A DNA stretch of 64,000 nucleotides from Taibaiella sp. (GCA_021740995.1 JAIOYR010000010.1:1-64000); one strand, 5' to 3'. Counted from the first letter of the stretch, positions 9,463 through 18,905 are shown. Notes: a model not told the origin generated them from the sequence alone. Program-made: numbers and translations.

Positions 9463-10521
9463 ATGCCAGTGCTACACAACCGCGTAAACAATGAGGAACT
9501 GAAACAACTGATGCTTGCCGAAACGGAGCCCCGCATCACAGTATCCTTCTACAAGTATTTCTACATAGCAGAACCTGCTACATTTCGCAACAATCTGTAT
9601 GTTGTATTCAAAGAACTCAAGGTCTTTGGGCGTATTTATATAGCTAACGAGGGTATAAACGGGCAAATGAGTGTGCCTGAAAGCAACTTTGATGCGTTTA
9701 AGGATGCGCTTTATAATGCTGCCCCCGAGCTCAATGGAATACGCCTGAATATAGCTGTAGATGATGACGGTAAATCCTTTTGGGTGCTGCGGATGAAGGT
9801 GCGACCCAAGATAGTTGCTGATGGGATAGATGACCCTACCTTCGACATGGCAAGAACCGGCAGATACCTGAAAGCCAGGGAATACAACGAACTATCTGAA
9901 AAACCCGACACAATAGTGGTAGATATGCGCAATCACTATGAATATGAAGTAGGTCATTTCGAAAATGCGATAGAAGTTCCTTCTGATACATTCAGAGACC
10001 AGCTACCTATGGCAGTAGATATGCTAAAAGGCAATGAGGATAAGAACATTATAATGTACTGCACGGGTGGCATACGCTGCGAGAAGGCAAGTGCTTATAT
10101 GCTGCACAATGGATTTAAAAATGTATTTCATGTAGAAGGTGGCATAATAGAATATGCACGAAAGGCCAAAGAAGAAAACCTGCCGCTCAAATTCAGGGGT
10201 AAAAATTTCGTTTTCGACGAGCGGCTGGGTGAGCGCATAACTGAAGATGTGCTGGCACAATGCCACATCTGTGGCACTCCCTGCGATACACACACCAATT
10301 GCAAAAACGATGGCTGCCATCTGTTATTCATACAGTGCGATGCCTGTGCCGCAAAATATGAAGGCTGCTGCAGCGAAGAATGTAAGGAAGAAAAAAACAT
10401 GCCCGAAGACCAGCAGCGCGCCCAGCGTGCCGGACGTGAAAATGGCATGATGATATTCAACAAATCGAAACAACACCCGCTTCGCAAACACAGAGATGAA
10501 TGGAAGGGGGAAAGGGGCTAA
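9463..10521 (+). CDS. trhO: tRNA uridine(34) hydroxylase TrhO (rhodanese-like, UPF0176)
   Basis: 352 aa. An N-terminal acylphosphatase-like region (residues ~25-120, [16 protein letters not shown]) precedes a rhodanese domain with catalytic Cys200 in [15 protein letters not shown]-terminal cysteine-rich segment follows ([30 protein letters not shown]) and probably binds a metal. TrhO family members install the oxygen of 5-hydroxyuridine at wobble position 34 in tRNAs, which use prephenate-independent chemistry in this branch. A TACCTTTG box at 9420-9427 gives a plausible promoter. Family assignment is secure; the tRNA targets here are not visible. Confidence 0.93.
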   Translation: MPVLHNRVNNEELKQLMLAETEPRITVSFYKYFYIAEPATFRNNLYVVFKELKVFGRIYIANEGINGQMSVPESNFDAFKDALYNAAPELNGIRLNIAVDDDGKSFWVLRMKVRPKIVADGIDDPTFDMARTGRYLKAREYNELSEKPDTIVVDMRNHYEYEVGHFENAIEVPSDTFRDQLPMAVDMLKGNEDKNIIMYCTGGIRCEKASAYMLHNGFKNVFHVEGGIIEYARKAKEENLPLKFRGKNFVFDERLGERITEDVLAQCHICGTPCDTHTNCKNDGCHLLFIQCDACAAKYEGCCSEECKEEKNMPEDQQRAQRAGRENGMMIFNKSKQHPLRKHRDEWKGERG

Positions 10522-10537
10522 ATTTCATTCGACATTG

Positions 10538-10568
10538 TTGAACAGCAGCTTACAAAACTGTATATTTG
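10538..10568 (+). promoter_or_regulatory. Bacteroidota-type promoter in front of the AT-rich orphan
   Basis: TTG (10538-10540) and TATATTTG (10561-10568) have a 20-nt spacer. The box is about 158 nt before the ATG at 10726, so the transcript would have a long leader or carry a small RNA before the orphan gene. Confidence 0.5.
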
Positions 10569-10725
10569 ATGCATTACTGTAACTTAAGTAATCACAATGT
10601 GCAAATTCAGTTTTTTTTCAAGCATGTTTTCTATTTGGTTTTGTAAGTAATACCGCAAGTAACAATCCCCTGATAGGACTAGTTAAGCAGTTGCGTTCTA
10701 AAACCATTTTCAAATTATTAATACA

Positions 10726-11064
10726 ATGAAACGCATACTATTTATAATAAATTCTATTATATGCATAACGTGTATTTTAATCAACATATCTGAGCTAATT
10801 GAGGTTAAGCGAAATTTTTTAGAATATAAAAAAATTTATAAATTTTCGAATGAATCCCTTGAATGGCAGTATAGAAGTATGAAAAATTTTTATTGGTGGG
10901 TAGGTGGTGAGATTTCATTTTCAACTGCTTTTTTAATTTTTGTTTTTTACTCTTTTTTTTCAAAGAACGCTGCATACCAAACAAATATTCTTGTAATTAA
11001 CAGTGTTTTTTTGTTTCTAATGACTTTATATGTAATATGGTTGTATTATTGTATTGAGTATTGA
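10726..11064 (+). CDS. Hypothetical three-helix membrane protein, AT-rich orphan
   Basis: 112 aa, unrecognised. Three hydrophobic segments are visible: ~5-25 (LFIINSIICITCILINI), ~58-80 (WWVGGEISFSTAFLIFVFYS) and ~88-108 (NILVINSVFLFLMTLYVIWL). A polar stretch lies between the first two. Base composition is far more A/T-rich than the flanking genes, with many ATA, TTT and AAA codons, which suggests recent acquisition or a fast-evolving lineage-specific gene. It stands alone between trhO and a secreted nuclease. No function can be proposed. Confidence 0.6.
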   Translation: MKRILFIINSIICITCILINISELIEVKRNFLEYKKIYKFSNESLEWQYRSMKNFYWWVGGEISFSTAFLIFVFYSFFSKNAAYQTNILVINSVFLFLMTLYVIWLYYCIEY

Positions 11065-11192
11065 TTTTTACTGGGCAGAGTCACACAACATTCACCAGAA
11101 AGTATTTATACCTTGAAGTGGCAAATTTGTACATTTGTTAAACTTGCTGTTTTTTCATCAGTGGGTACTAATCATTTCTAAAAGCTTACTGA

Positions 11193-11223
11193 TTTGAAGG
11201 TCACTTCCAAAACGTTACATTTG
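11193..11223 (+). promoter_or_regulatory. Bacteroidota-type promoter of the EEP-family gene
   Basis: TTTG (11193-11196) and TACATTTG (11216-11223) are separated by 19 nt. This is a full match to the -33/-7 consensus, 28 nt before the ATG at 11252. Confidence 0.7.
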
Positions 11224-11251
11224 TTACAGGTATTGAAATTAGGAAAGCATA

Positions 11252-12277
11252 ATGCGGCAAATCAAAACTTTTATTGTACTCTATTTGCTATCTGTATGCG
11301 TTAGCAATTCAACATTTGCACAGCATGCTGATAGAAATCGTATCGCGGTTGCTTTTTACAATTGTGAGAATTTTTTCGACACTACCGATAATCCTGCAAA
11401 AGATGATGAAGAGTTTACACCTGGTGGAAAGTACCATTACACCACCCGCATATACCGGCAAAAACTGCACAACATAGCCACGGTTATAAAGGGAATGAAT
11501 GCTGAAAAAGGACCGGCTATAATAGGGTTTGCTGAGGTGGAAAACAGTATAGTGCTGGATGCACTGGTAAAGCAACCGGAAATAGCAAAAAACAGGTACA
11601 AATATGTGTGGTATGATGGTCCCGACCCCAGGGGTATAAACGTGGCACTGATGTATGACCCCGCCGAGTTCAAGGTATTAAAAAGTGAGCCGCTACAGGT
11701 GGATATATCTGCCACCGGCGGAAAATCTGTAACCCGAGACGTGTTGTATGTAAGTGGTATACTCGCAGGCGATACGGTGCATATTTTTTTAAATCACTGG
11801 CCGTCGCGCAGGGGCGGCGAGGATGAAAGCGCCTCCAAACGGGCAATAGCTGCAAGAGTCAACAAAGCTGCCGTAGATGCATTGTTCAGAAGAAACCGGA
11901 ATAGCCGCATTATTATCATGGGCGACCTAAATGACAATCCTGATGACGTCAGTGTTATAAGGGTACTCGGTGCAAACAACAATGCGAAAACCGCTTCAGC
12001 CCTTTTCAATCCATTTGCAGCAATATACAAAAGCGGAACCGGCACAGAAGTATACCGTAAAAAATGGAATCTGTTCGACCAGATTATTATTTCAGGTAGT
12101 CTGGTAACGGGCAAAAAACTCCGCTACCAAAGTGCCGAAGTATACAAGCCGGCATTTATACAGGACAGTTACAAAGGGCATCAGGGCGAACCGCACCGCT
12201 CATTCAAGGGCACCTACTGGATAAACGGCTACAGCGACCACTTCCCGGTGATTACCTATTTTACAGCCAACCGCTAA
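11252..12277 (+). CDS. Secreted endonuclease/exonuclease/phosphatase (EEP) family protein
   Basis: 341 aa with a signal peptide (FIVLYLLSVCVSNSTFAQ). EEP-fold motifs appear in order: VAFYNCENFFD (~residues 32-42), GFAEVEN with the metal-binding Glu (~95), LNHWPSRRGG (~180), IIIMGDLNDNPDD (~222-235) and YSDHFPVI near the C-terminus. These are the usual Asn, Glu, Asp/Asn and Asp-His catalytic positions of Mg-dependent EEP enzymes. In Bacteroidota such exported proteins are annotated as nucleases or phosphodiesterases; the substrate cannot be read from the sequence. It has its own promoter and is convergent with the thiolase gene. Confidence 0.88.
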   Translation: MRQIKTFIVLYLLSVCVSNSTFAQHADRNRIAVAFYNCENFFDTTDNPAKDDEEFTPGGKYHYTTRIYRQKLHNIATVIKGMNAEKGPAIIGFAEVENSIVLDALVKQPEIAKNRYKYVWYDGPDPRGINVALMYDPAEFKVLKSEPLQVDISATGGKSVTRDVLYVSGILAGDTVHIFLNHWPSRRGGEDESASKRAIAARVNKAAVDALFRRNRNSRIIIMGDLNDNPDDVSVIRVLGANNNAKTASALFNPFAAIYKSGTGTEVYRKKWNLFDQIIISGSLVTGKKLRYQSAEVYKPAFIQDSYKGHQGEPHRSFKGTYWINGYSDHFPVITYFTANR

Positions 12278-12349
12278 CAGCCAGGTAAGCGAACATAAAA
12301 ATCAACCTTTTGACCCTCTAACCAATTAACCCTTTACCCCTCTAACCAA

Positions 12350-13555
12350 CTACGCTTTTTCTATAATCACCGCATAACCTTGCCCCAGGCCTATGCACAT
12401 GGTTGCAAGGGCATAACGTTTTCCTTGTTTGTGAAGTTCCAGCGCGGCTGCATTGATAATACGAGCACCTGTCATACCCAATGGGTGCCCTATGGCTATC
12501 GCACCTCCATTAGGGTTCACACGTGGGTCATCGTCTGCAAGCCCCAGCTGGCGGGTGCAGGCAAGGCTTTGTGCCGCAAATGCCTCGTTGATTTCTATTA
12601 TATCTATATCATTCAGGGTAAGTCCTGCTTTTGCAAGCGCCTTATTGGTTGCGCCTACGGGGCCTATGCCCATTATGCGTGGCTCTACACCTACTACCGC
12701 CGAACTGACTATTCTAGCGCGTGGTGCCACACCATATTTCTTTACAGCATCCTCCGAGAGAATGTATAGTGCAGCAGCACCATCATTAAGGCCAGATGCG
12801 TTGCCGGCAGTAACAGTACCTGTTTTTGAGAAGGATGGTTTTAGTTGCGCCAACTTTTCCACTGTAGAAGATGCCTTTATAAATTCATCCTTGCTTACTA
12901 TGGTTGGCTCCCCTTTTTTCTGAGGTATCACTACCGGGGTAATTTCCTCTGCCAGTCTGCCCGATTGCTGAGCAGCCGCAGCTTTCATCTGCGACCGGTA
13001 TGCAAACAAATCCTGGTCTTCCCTGCTTATCTTGTACATTTCGGCAAGGTTTTCGGCAGTTATCCCCATAGGGTCTGTGCCATAGAGCTCGTGCATTTTT
13101 GGGTTCACAAACCGCCAACCAAAGCTGCTGTCGAACATCTGCGCATCGCCACCAAACGGCAGAGCTGTCTTGGCTATGACCCATGGACTGCGGGTCATAT
13201 GCTCCATACCACCAGCTATAAACACATCACCATCACCTGCTTTTATAGCTCTCACAGCATTTATTACCGCAGACATGCCGGAAGCGCAAAGTCTGTTAAC
13301 TGTTTCACCGGGCACACTCCACGGAATTCCTGCCAGTAGCAGTGCCATACGGGCAACGTTACGGTTGTCTTCTCCTGCCTGATTGTGGCAGCCCAGTATC
13401 ACATCGTCTATTACTTCAGCAGGTATTGCGGGATTGCGGGCTACCAGCTCCTTCATTACCAGGGCAGCGAGGTCATCGGCACGAATGCCCGATAGGGCGC
13501 CTCTGATATTGCCAATAGGTGTGCGGATTCCATCTATGATATATGCCTCTTTCAT
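12350..13555 (-). CDS. Acetyl-CoA C-acyltransferase (thiolase)
   Basis: 401 aa from the ATG at 13555; the ten extra codons to 13585 are not family-like. The fold is a degradative/biosynthetic thiolase. The nucleophilic Cys lies in NRLCASGMSAV (~residue 90), with the GIGP motif (MGIGPVGATNKAL), the NEAFA motif, the His in NPNGGAIAIGHPLGMTGAR, and the C-terminal general-base Cys in ATMCIGLGQG. Thiolases cleave 3-ketoacyl-CoA with CoA or condense acetyl-CoA. The lack of adjacent beta-oxidation genes leaves the pathway open. A second, diverged thiolase is encoded at 26.6 kb. Confidence 0.93.
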   Translation of the reverse strand: MKEAYIIDGIRTPIGNIRGALSGIRADDLAALVMKELVARNPAIPAEVIDDVILGCHNQAGEDNRNVARMALLLAGIPWSVPGETVNRLCASGMSAVINAVRAIKAGDGDVFIAGGMEHMTRSPWVIAKTALPFGGDAQMFDSSFGWRFVNPKMHELYGTDPMGITAENLAEMYKISREDQDLFAYRSQMKAAAAQQSGRLAEEITPVVIPQKKGEPTIVSKDEFIKASSTVEKLAQLKPSFSKTGTVTAGNASGLNDGAAALYILSEDAVKKYGVAPRARIVSSAVVGVEPRIMGIGPVGATNKALAKAGLTLNDIDIIEINEAFAAQSLACTRQLGLADDDPRVNPNGGAIAIGHPLGMTGARIINAAALELHKQGKRYALATMCIGLGQGYAVIIEKA

Positions 13556-13670
13556 GCAGGTATTAGTTTTAAAATGCGGCTGCAAAGGTAGCTTGTATTT
13601 TTAAAAGCAACGTTATAATGGCAAATTCAATAGTAGTGATTAATACCTGTATCGTCGGTATAACGATAGG

Positions 13671-14372
13671 TTACCCCTCCAGGTGTATGGATATTACGAT
13701 CATCCGGGTACTCAGCCGGTCTATTGCATTGGTAAGCTGCAAACCCTGATCACGGAAAAGTTGGTTCGACAGCCCCTGACTTATTTTTATCTCGGGAGAG
13801 AAAATGAAATTGGGGTTGAAAAACTGAAATCCTACACCAAACTCCATGCCGTAGTCAATGGGATTGATTTTCAAAAATTCATCAGGACGCTTAGAACGGG
13901 CATTTGCTGCAAGATCGTAGTCAAATTTGCCGCCTACAAGTCCATAGAAACGGAAATTGTTTATCCGGTCACTTTTAAACTTGAACTGAAAAGGCAGGTG
14001 CATGTAAATAGACTCAATAGCACGGTTTGATATACTGTCACTTGGGGGGCCGTACTCAAACTGTAATCGTTTCTCAGCAAATAGCAGACAAGGAATGAAC
14101 CGAAAATCAACAAAACGGGTAAGGCGAAGGGTACCCATCAGCCCCAGATTAAACCCCGGTTGCCACAATGGCTGTATACGCTTAAAAGTGTCTGTAAGAG
14201 CAAAGGAGGAGGTATAATTGATGCGGTGAACGGAAAAATTGACCCCAAATGTTATCCCGAAGTAATACAGTTTATCATCATGGTCCGGCATACTGAGTAC
14301 CGGACGTTGCGCCGATGCTCTAAATGAAGAAAAAAGTAATAGGATGACTGCCGCTATCTTGCCGAATCTCAT
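13671..14372 (-). CDS. PorT-like outer-membrane beta-barrel protein (T9SS)
   Basis: 233 aa with a signal peptide (AAVILLLFSSFRASAQ). The protein shows alternating beta strands and the PorT-family features: YYFGITFGVNFSVH near the N-terminus, GTLRLTRFVDFRFIPCLLFAEKRL in the middle, ESIYMHLPFQFKFKSDRINNFR, and LVGGKFDYDLAANA. PorT is a barrel protein needed for type IX secretion and gliding. This assignment fits the two T9SS cargo proteins at the left of the window. Other outer-membrane beta-barrel families look alike, so PorT is likely but not certain. Confidence 0.75.
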   Translation of the reverse strand: MRFGKIAAVILLLFSSFRASAQRPVLSMPDHDDKLYYFGITFGVNFSVHRINYTSSFALTDTFKRIQPLWQPGFNLGLMGTLRLTRFVDFRFIPCLLFAEKRLQFEYGPPSDSISNRAIESIYMHLPFQFKFKSDRINNFRFYGLVGGKFDYDLAANARSKRPDEFLKINPIDYGMEFGVGFQFFNPNFIFSPEIKISQGLSNQLFRDQGLQLTNAIDRLSTRMIVISIHLEG

Positions 14373-14500
14373 GAAATGCTAGTTGTTCAGAATAACGCAA
14401 AGTGCGAAGATACAGTATGTATGTGGTTTGTAATACGCTAAAATAAAGTCGAAATAACAAATCTTTCAAAAAAAATGGCAATTTTATGGCAAATTTTGTT

Positions 14501-14508
14501 TAGATTTG
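14501..14508 (+). promoter_or_regulatory. Candidate -7 box for a small RNA
   Basis: TAGATTTG is an exact TAnnTTTG match on the plus strand in a region with no plus-strand gene. No clear TTTG lies 19-20 nt upstream. It sits 60 nt before a strong plus-strand terminator. Confidence 0.4.
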
Positions 14509-14513
14509 TGTTA

Positions 14514-14592
14514 CGAAACAGAAAATCAATCACTCAAGATATTTCTCTGGCACCGTGAAAACTATATGCCCCGCACCTGCGGGGCTTTTTTT
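14514..14592 (+). ncRNA. Candidate small RNA (~75-80 nt) ending at an intrinsic terminator
   Basis: The plus strand carries an exact TAnnTTTG box at 14501-14508 and, 60 nt further, a strong Rho-independent terminator with no plus-strand coding gene between them. Both flanking genes run on the minus strand. The transcript would begin near 14514 and contain an unpaired A-rich 5' part, a CTCTGGCACCG segment and the terminal GC-rich hairpin. I do not recognise the family. The 5' end is a guess from the promoter box. The alternative, that the hairpin ends the desaturase transcript from the other side, is weakened because the T run is only on the plus strand. Confidence 0.45.
14568..14592 (+). terminator. 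Rho-independent terminator of the candidate small RNA
   Basis: A 7-bp GC-rich stem (GCCCCGC / GCGGGGC) with a 4-nt loop ACCT is followed directly by seven T. On the opposite strand the stem is followed by ATATAG, so it is oriented for plus-strand transcription. Confidence 0.8.
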
Positions 14593-14642
14593 ATTTAGGA
14601 AGAACCTGTCTGCAAATAAAGATTGCCTGAATAAGCACCCAA

Positions 14643-15734
14643 TTATTGACCCATTTTTTTCAACATGCGCCAATGTTCTGCAAGTGCATTTACAAAGGTT
14701 GGCATCACCTTATAAGGCACTCCATATTGCTCTGCTGTACTCTTCACAATTTTGGCTATCTGGGGGTAATGAACATGTGAAATGTGTGGGAACAGGTGGT
14801 GCTCTACCTGATAGTTGAGACCGCCTACAAACCAGAAAATCCAATGACTTTTGGGAGAGAAGTTAGCTGTGTTTAGCATCTGGTGAACAGCCCAGCTGTT
14901 TCCCATTTTACGGTCGTCAGTGGGTAGTGGATATTCAGAACTTTCGAGTACATGTGCCAACTGGAAGATACAGGAAAGTCCCAAACCAGCTATGGCGTGC
15001 AACAGCATGAAACCGCCAACCACATACTGCCAGGGCATACCGGAGTACATAATAGGCAGTACCAGTATGTACGTAAAATATATCACTTTATAGATACTCA
15101 GCTCCAGCAATGCCTTGCCCAGTGTGATTCTTTCCTTTTTCAGCAGTCCCTTTTTGTTATACTGAAATAACAGTACATAGTCTTTGTAAGTAACCCACTG
15201 TATAGTAAGCAGACAGTAAAGAAACCAACCGTAGATATGCTGAAAACGATGCACTGCCAGCTTCTTACTGTGAGGTGAGAAGCGCAGTAGTCCGCCCGCA
15301 TCTATGTCCTCATCCAGTCCCTCAATATTGGTATAGGTATGGTGCAGCACATTGTGCTGTATACGCCAGGTTACATCATAGCCACCCACCACATTTACTA
15401 TATCGCCTACTACTTTGTTCACATTTTTATTGGCGGAGTATGAACCGTGGTTGGAATCGTGGTGCACACCACACCCTACTCCTATCATCCCAAAACCCAT
15501 AAGTGCCCACAACCCGAAATATAAAAACACACTGGATGCTCCAATGCCCGAAATAATAAAGATGTAAGGAACGAAAAACAGAGAAACCATTGCGACTGTT
15601 TTCCATCGCAATGAACTATTGCCGGTGGGTGCTATGTTATTTTCTTTAAAAAAACTGTCTATGTTTTTTTTAAGGGCATCATAAAAACCATCCCCGTTTT
15701 TTGATGCAAACCGTACTATATTTACTTTACTCAC
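14643..15734 (-). CDS. Fatty acid (acyl-CoA/acyl-lipid) desaturase
   Basis: 363 aa membrane di-iron desaturase. The three histidine boxes are present: HDSNH (residues 92-96), HNVLHH (127-132) and QVEHH (309-313). The third box, with Gln in place of the first His, is typical of front-end/linoleoyl-CoA-type desaturases. Hydrophobic pairs lie at ~47-90 and ~180-260. The enzyme would insert a double bond into membrane acyl chains using O2 and a reductase partner. No cytochrome b5 domain is fused. Double-bond position cannot be inferred. Confidence 0.9.
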   Translation of the reverse strand: MSKVNIVRFASKNGDGFYDALKKNIDSFFKENNIAPTGNSSLRWKTVAMVSLFFVPYIFIISGIGASSVFLYFGLWALMGFGMIGVGCGVHHDSNHGSYSANKNVNKVVGDIVNVVGGYDVTWRIQHNVLHHTYTNIEGLDEDIDAGGLLRFSPHSKKLAVHRFQHIYGWFLYCLLTIQWVTYKDYVLLFQYNKKGLLKKERITLGKALLELSIYKVIYFTYILVLPIMYSGMPWQYVVGGFMLLHAIAGLGLSCIFQLAHVLESSEYPLPTDDRKMGNSWAVHQMLNTANFSPKSHWIFWFVGGLNYQVEHHLFPHISHVHYPQIAKIVKSTAEQYGVPYKVMPTFVNALAEHWRMLKKMGQ

Positions 15735-15904
15735 TTAACTGGTAATTTAATTTTTAGAATGCAAAGGTAAATTAAAAATTCCGTTCAATATAGCCAAATA
15801 TAAAGCCGGCATTGCTCGAAAAATCATTTCTTCAGTGCATCATGCCGAAAAAACAAAAAGCCGCTTTGAGGTTACAGAAAGGCAATTTTGTAGTGGAGTT
15901 CATT

Positions 15905-18067
15905 TTACGGCTTAAGATGAACATCAAAATAGTCAGTAATCTTCTGCATTAGGTGTACCCGGTCTTTGCCACGCACATTGTGTTCATGACCCGGATATAC
16001 AAAGTAGTCTACCTGCACACCCTCATCTACGCTCTTTTTTATAAAATTGAGACTATGTTGCCACACCACTACATCGTCGCTCGTGCCGTGTATCAGCATT
16101 AGCTTGCCCTGCAGGTTTTTCACCTTTTCTACCAGATTAGCGTTTTCATACCCTTTAGGATTGTCCTCCGGCACATCCATGTAGCGCTCTGTGTACATGA
16201 CTTCATACATTTTCCAGTCCATAACCGGTCCGCCGGCTACGCCACAGGAAAATACCCCCGGATACTTGAGCATCAGCGATGTGGTCATAAAGCCACCATA
16301 GCTCCAGCCATGTACGCCCATTCGTTTGCTATCTATATAAGGTAGTGATTTCAGGTATGCTACACCCTTTAGCTGGTCGGCCATTTCTACATCGCCCAAA
16401 TGCCTGAATGTAGCCTGCTCAAATTTCAGGCCTCTATTCCAGCTTCCCCTGCCATCCATGGTGAAAACAATATAGCCGCGCTGTGCCATATACTCATACC
16501 AAAGATTGCCGCTTTCCGGAAACGAGTTATGCAGTAACTGCACATTAGGACCATTGTATAGATACACAATCACCGGATACTTTTTGTTCTTGTCAAAGTC
16601 TGCGGGGAGTATGAGCTTGCCATATAGGTCGGTATAGCCATCAGCGGCAGTAATGGTTATACTTTTTACCTGTGCCCTGTTATATTCTGCAAGCGGGTTA
16701 GGAGATTTCATTATTTCTACAGATCCACTTCCGTCGGTAGCATGTACGAATGTATTCTTTGGGATACTTGCTCCATTGTATACATCCAGCACATATTTCC
16801 CGTCTGGGCTACAGACAGCGGTGTGCATGCCGGGGTCTTTGTCTATGCGTTGCAGGTTAATATTGCTGAGGCTTACACTATATATGTTCTTATCCAGCGG
16901 CGATTCTTTTGAAGTTGTGATGATAACAGTTCCCTCTTCGGCATTAATACCGGCTATTTCGTTCACTACCCATTTGCCCTTTGTAAGCTGCCTTATCAAG
17001 CTGCCATTTGTATTGTACAGGTACAGGTGATTATAACCATCGCGCTCGCTCTGCCAGATGAACCGATTCGAGAGTCCGGGTATAAATGTAAGCGGATGCG
17101 TAGGATGCACATAAACAGGATCTGTCTCTTCAAAAAGTGTTTTAACTTTTTGGCCTGTTGCGGCATCATATTGGTTCAGCCACAGGTGGTTCTGGTCTCT
17201 GTTGAGTATAGCCAGGTAAATATAGCTTTCGCCAGGGCTCCAGGTAACGGCTGTCAGATAGTGGTCTTTGTTTTTATCTCCTGTTTTCAGCGTTGTTGTT
17301 TTGCCAGTAGCTAGGTTGTATACACAGAGCGTTACCTCATGCGACTTGCCGCCGGCCATTGGATACTTCACAATGTCTGCACGGGCAGGCGTTACGTCCC
17401 ATTTTACTACCGGGTAATCGTTTACCATTGTCTGGTCCATGCGGTAGTAAGCAATAAAACTACCCGAAGGAGAAAAGAATATGCCTCTGTCTATACCAAA
17501 TTCATCTCTGTGCACCGCCTTGCCAGAGATAATGTTTTTGTCATTTTCATTAGTGATAGCTACCTTTTTCCTGCTTATTTTTTCCTGCACATACAGGTTA
17601 TTATCTATGGTGTAGGCGATATTGCCGCTTTTGTCTACCGTTATGTTTTCAGCTTTTTCAGGTAAGGCAGCGGCAAGTGTCCACACCCATTTATTTTCTA
17701 TCAGCGCACCTGTTACTACATTAGTGCCTGACACGAAATAAGCTTTATCTTTTGAATGCCACCTAAGTGCTGGTATAGTTGATACCTTGATAGGGTACTC
17801 ACCCTGGCTTATCCTATAGTTTTTGCTCGATAGCCCCCGGTAGTCGGTTACTTTCCACACATCTTTACCGTCTTCCTTTACAGCCTGCCATAAACGTGTA
17901 GTTCCTGGCTGCCACGATGCATTTTTTATACCCTTGGTTGCCAGAGTAGTTCCCATACCATTGGTAGCCTCTGCAATGGTGAAATTCTTCTTTTGTGCTG
18001 TGGCGATTGTAGCCGAAGAAATTAAAAATGTGAAAGCGAGCAGTTGTATTCCCTGATTGTAACGCAT
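15905..18067 (-). CDS. S9 family peptidase, dipeptidyl peptidase IV-like
   Basis: 720 aa with a signal peptide (LLAFTFLISSATIATAQ). An N-terminal beta-propeller (~residues 40-480) includes the DPP4 pattern DEFGIDRGIFFSPSGSFIAYYRMDQ. The C-terminal alpha/beta hydrolase has catalytic Ser589 in GWSYGGF, Asp at ~664-665 in HGTSDDVV and His696 in GHEHNV. Enzymes of this family remove N-terminal X-Pro or X-Ala dipeptides in the periplasm. It is monocistronic by position. Confidence 0.93.
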   Translation of the reverse strand: MRYNQGIQLLAFTFLISSATIATAQKKNFTIAEATNGMGTTLATKGIKNASWQPGTTRLWQAVKEDGKDVWKVTDYRGLSSKNYRISQGEYPIKVSTIPALRWHSKDKAYFVSGTNVVTGALIENKWVWTLAAALPEKAENITVDKSGNIAYTIDNNLYVQEKISRKKVAITNENDKNIISGKAVHRDEFGIDRGIFFSPSGSFIAYYRMDQTMVNDYPVVKWDVTPARADIVKYPMAGGKSHEVTLCVYNLATGKTTTLKTGDKNKDHYLTAVTWSPGESYIYLAILNRDQNHLWLNQYDAATGQKVKTLFEETDPVYVHPTHPLTFIPGLSNRFIWQSERDGYNHLYLYNTNGSLIRQLTKGKWVVNEIAGINAEEGTVIITTSKESPLDKNIYSVSLSNINLQRIDKDPGMHTAVCSPDGKYVLDVYNGASIPKNTFVHATDGSGSVEIMKSPNPLAEYNRAQVKSITITAADGYTDLYGKLILPADFDKNKKYPVIVYLYNGPNVQLLHNSFPESGNLWYEYMAQRGYIVFTMDGRGSWNRGLKFEQATFRHLGDVEMADQLKGVAYLKSLPYIDSKRMGVHGWSYGGFMTTSLMLKYPGVFSCGVAGGPVMDWKMYEVMYTERYMDVPEDNPKGYENANLVEKVKNLQGKLMLIHGTSDDVVVWQHSLNFIKKSVDEGVQVDYFVYPGHEHNVRGKDRVHLMQKITDYFDVHLKP

Positions 18068-18227
18068 AAGTTCTCTTTAGTGCCAACAAACATAATATAA
18101 ATGAGACAGAATGGGAAAAGGAATAGTGAAATGTAATTTCCCGTAATCAATTAGAAAATACGGCGACCAGGCACAGAAAATGTGGATAAGTATTGCTGCT
18201 ACCCTATCATTCACATCATCATTATGC

Positions 18228-18235
18228 TAACTTTG
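18228..18235 (+). promoter_or_regulatory. Candidate -7 box directly before the pcm start
   Basis: TAACTTTG is an exact TAnnTTTG match and ends only 4 nt before the ATG at 18240, so transcription would begin at or next to the start codon. No -33 TTG lies at the expected distance; the nearest is 32 nt upstream. Confidence 0.4.
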
Positions 18236-18239
18236 CGAC

Positions 18240-18905
18240 ATGTTGCAAAGCATACCCAAGGACGACAACTACCTGCATAAAGGCCTGAGAAAACAACTGG
18301 TGCAATTGCTCCGTGACAAAGGTATTACGGATGAAAGAGTGCTTGCAGCAATTGATGCTGTACCCCGTCACTTTTTTCTGGACCCTGCCTTTGAACGGCA
18401 GGCATATGAAAACAGGGCTTTCCCCATTACCGCCAATCAAACAATATCTCATCCATATACAGTTGCCTTCCAGACACAACTGTTGGATATAAAAAAATAT
18501 GACAAGGTGTTGGAAATAGGTACAGGCAGTGCCTATCAGGCATGTGTGCTGGGTGAACTGGGTATCACGCTATATACCATAGAGCGTCAGCGTGCGTTGT
18601 ATGACTATGTAGGACAGTTCTTCTTTCTGAAAAAATACCCCAACATAAAGCGCTTCTATGGCGATGGTTTTGAAGGACTACCGTCGTTCGCTCCCTTCGA
18701 CAAAATTATCATCACTTGTGGTGCACCATTTATACCACCAAAATTGGTAGTACAACTAAAACCAGGCGGCATTATGATAATACCGGTAGGAGAAGATGAG
18801 AAACAAAAAATGATACGAATAACAAAGAATAAAGACGGAACTCTAAAACAAGAGGATCTGGGCGACTTTTCATTTGTACCTATGCTCCAAGGCAAAAACA
18901 ATTGA
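18240..18905 (+). CDS. pcm: Protein-L-isoaspartate O-methyltransferase
   Basis: 221 aa, the usual length. The PCMT signature VPRHFFLDPAFERQAY (~41-56) and the segment ITANQTISHPYTVA (~63-76) are present. The SAM-binding loop is LEIGTGSAYQA (91-101), and the post-motif regions FDKIIITCGAPFIPP and LKPGGIMIIPVGE follow. The enzyme methylates isoaspartyl residues in aged proteins so that they can be repaired. It is divergent from the peptidase gene upstream and has a TAnnTTTG box almost abutting the start. Confidence 0.95.
   Translation: MLQSIPKDDNYLHKGLRKQLVQLLRDKGITDERVLAAIDAVPRHFFLDPAFERQAYENRAFPITANQTISHPYTVAFQTQLLDIKKYDKVLEIGTGSAYQACVLGELGITLYTIERQRALYDYVGQFFFLKKYPNIKRFYGDGFEGLPSFAPFDKIIITCGAPFIPPKLVVQLKPGGIMIIPVGEDEKQKMIRITKNKDGTLKQEDLGDFSFVPMLQGKNN

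Noticed and set aside
12278-12349. Repeat CTCTAACCA between convergent genes
   Set aside because: Two short copies only, in a 72-nt intergenic gap; could be chance or simple-sequence drift.
12845-13339. A 164-codon plus-strand frame inside the thiolase gene
   Set aside because: Overlaps a complete thiolase gene and has no recognisable product.
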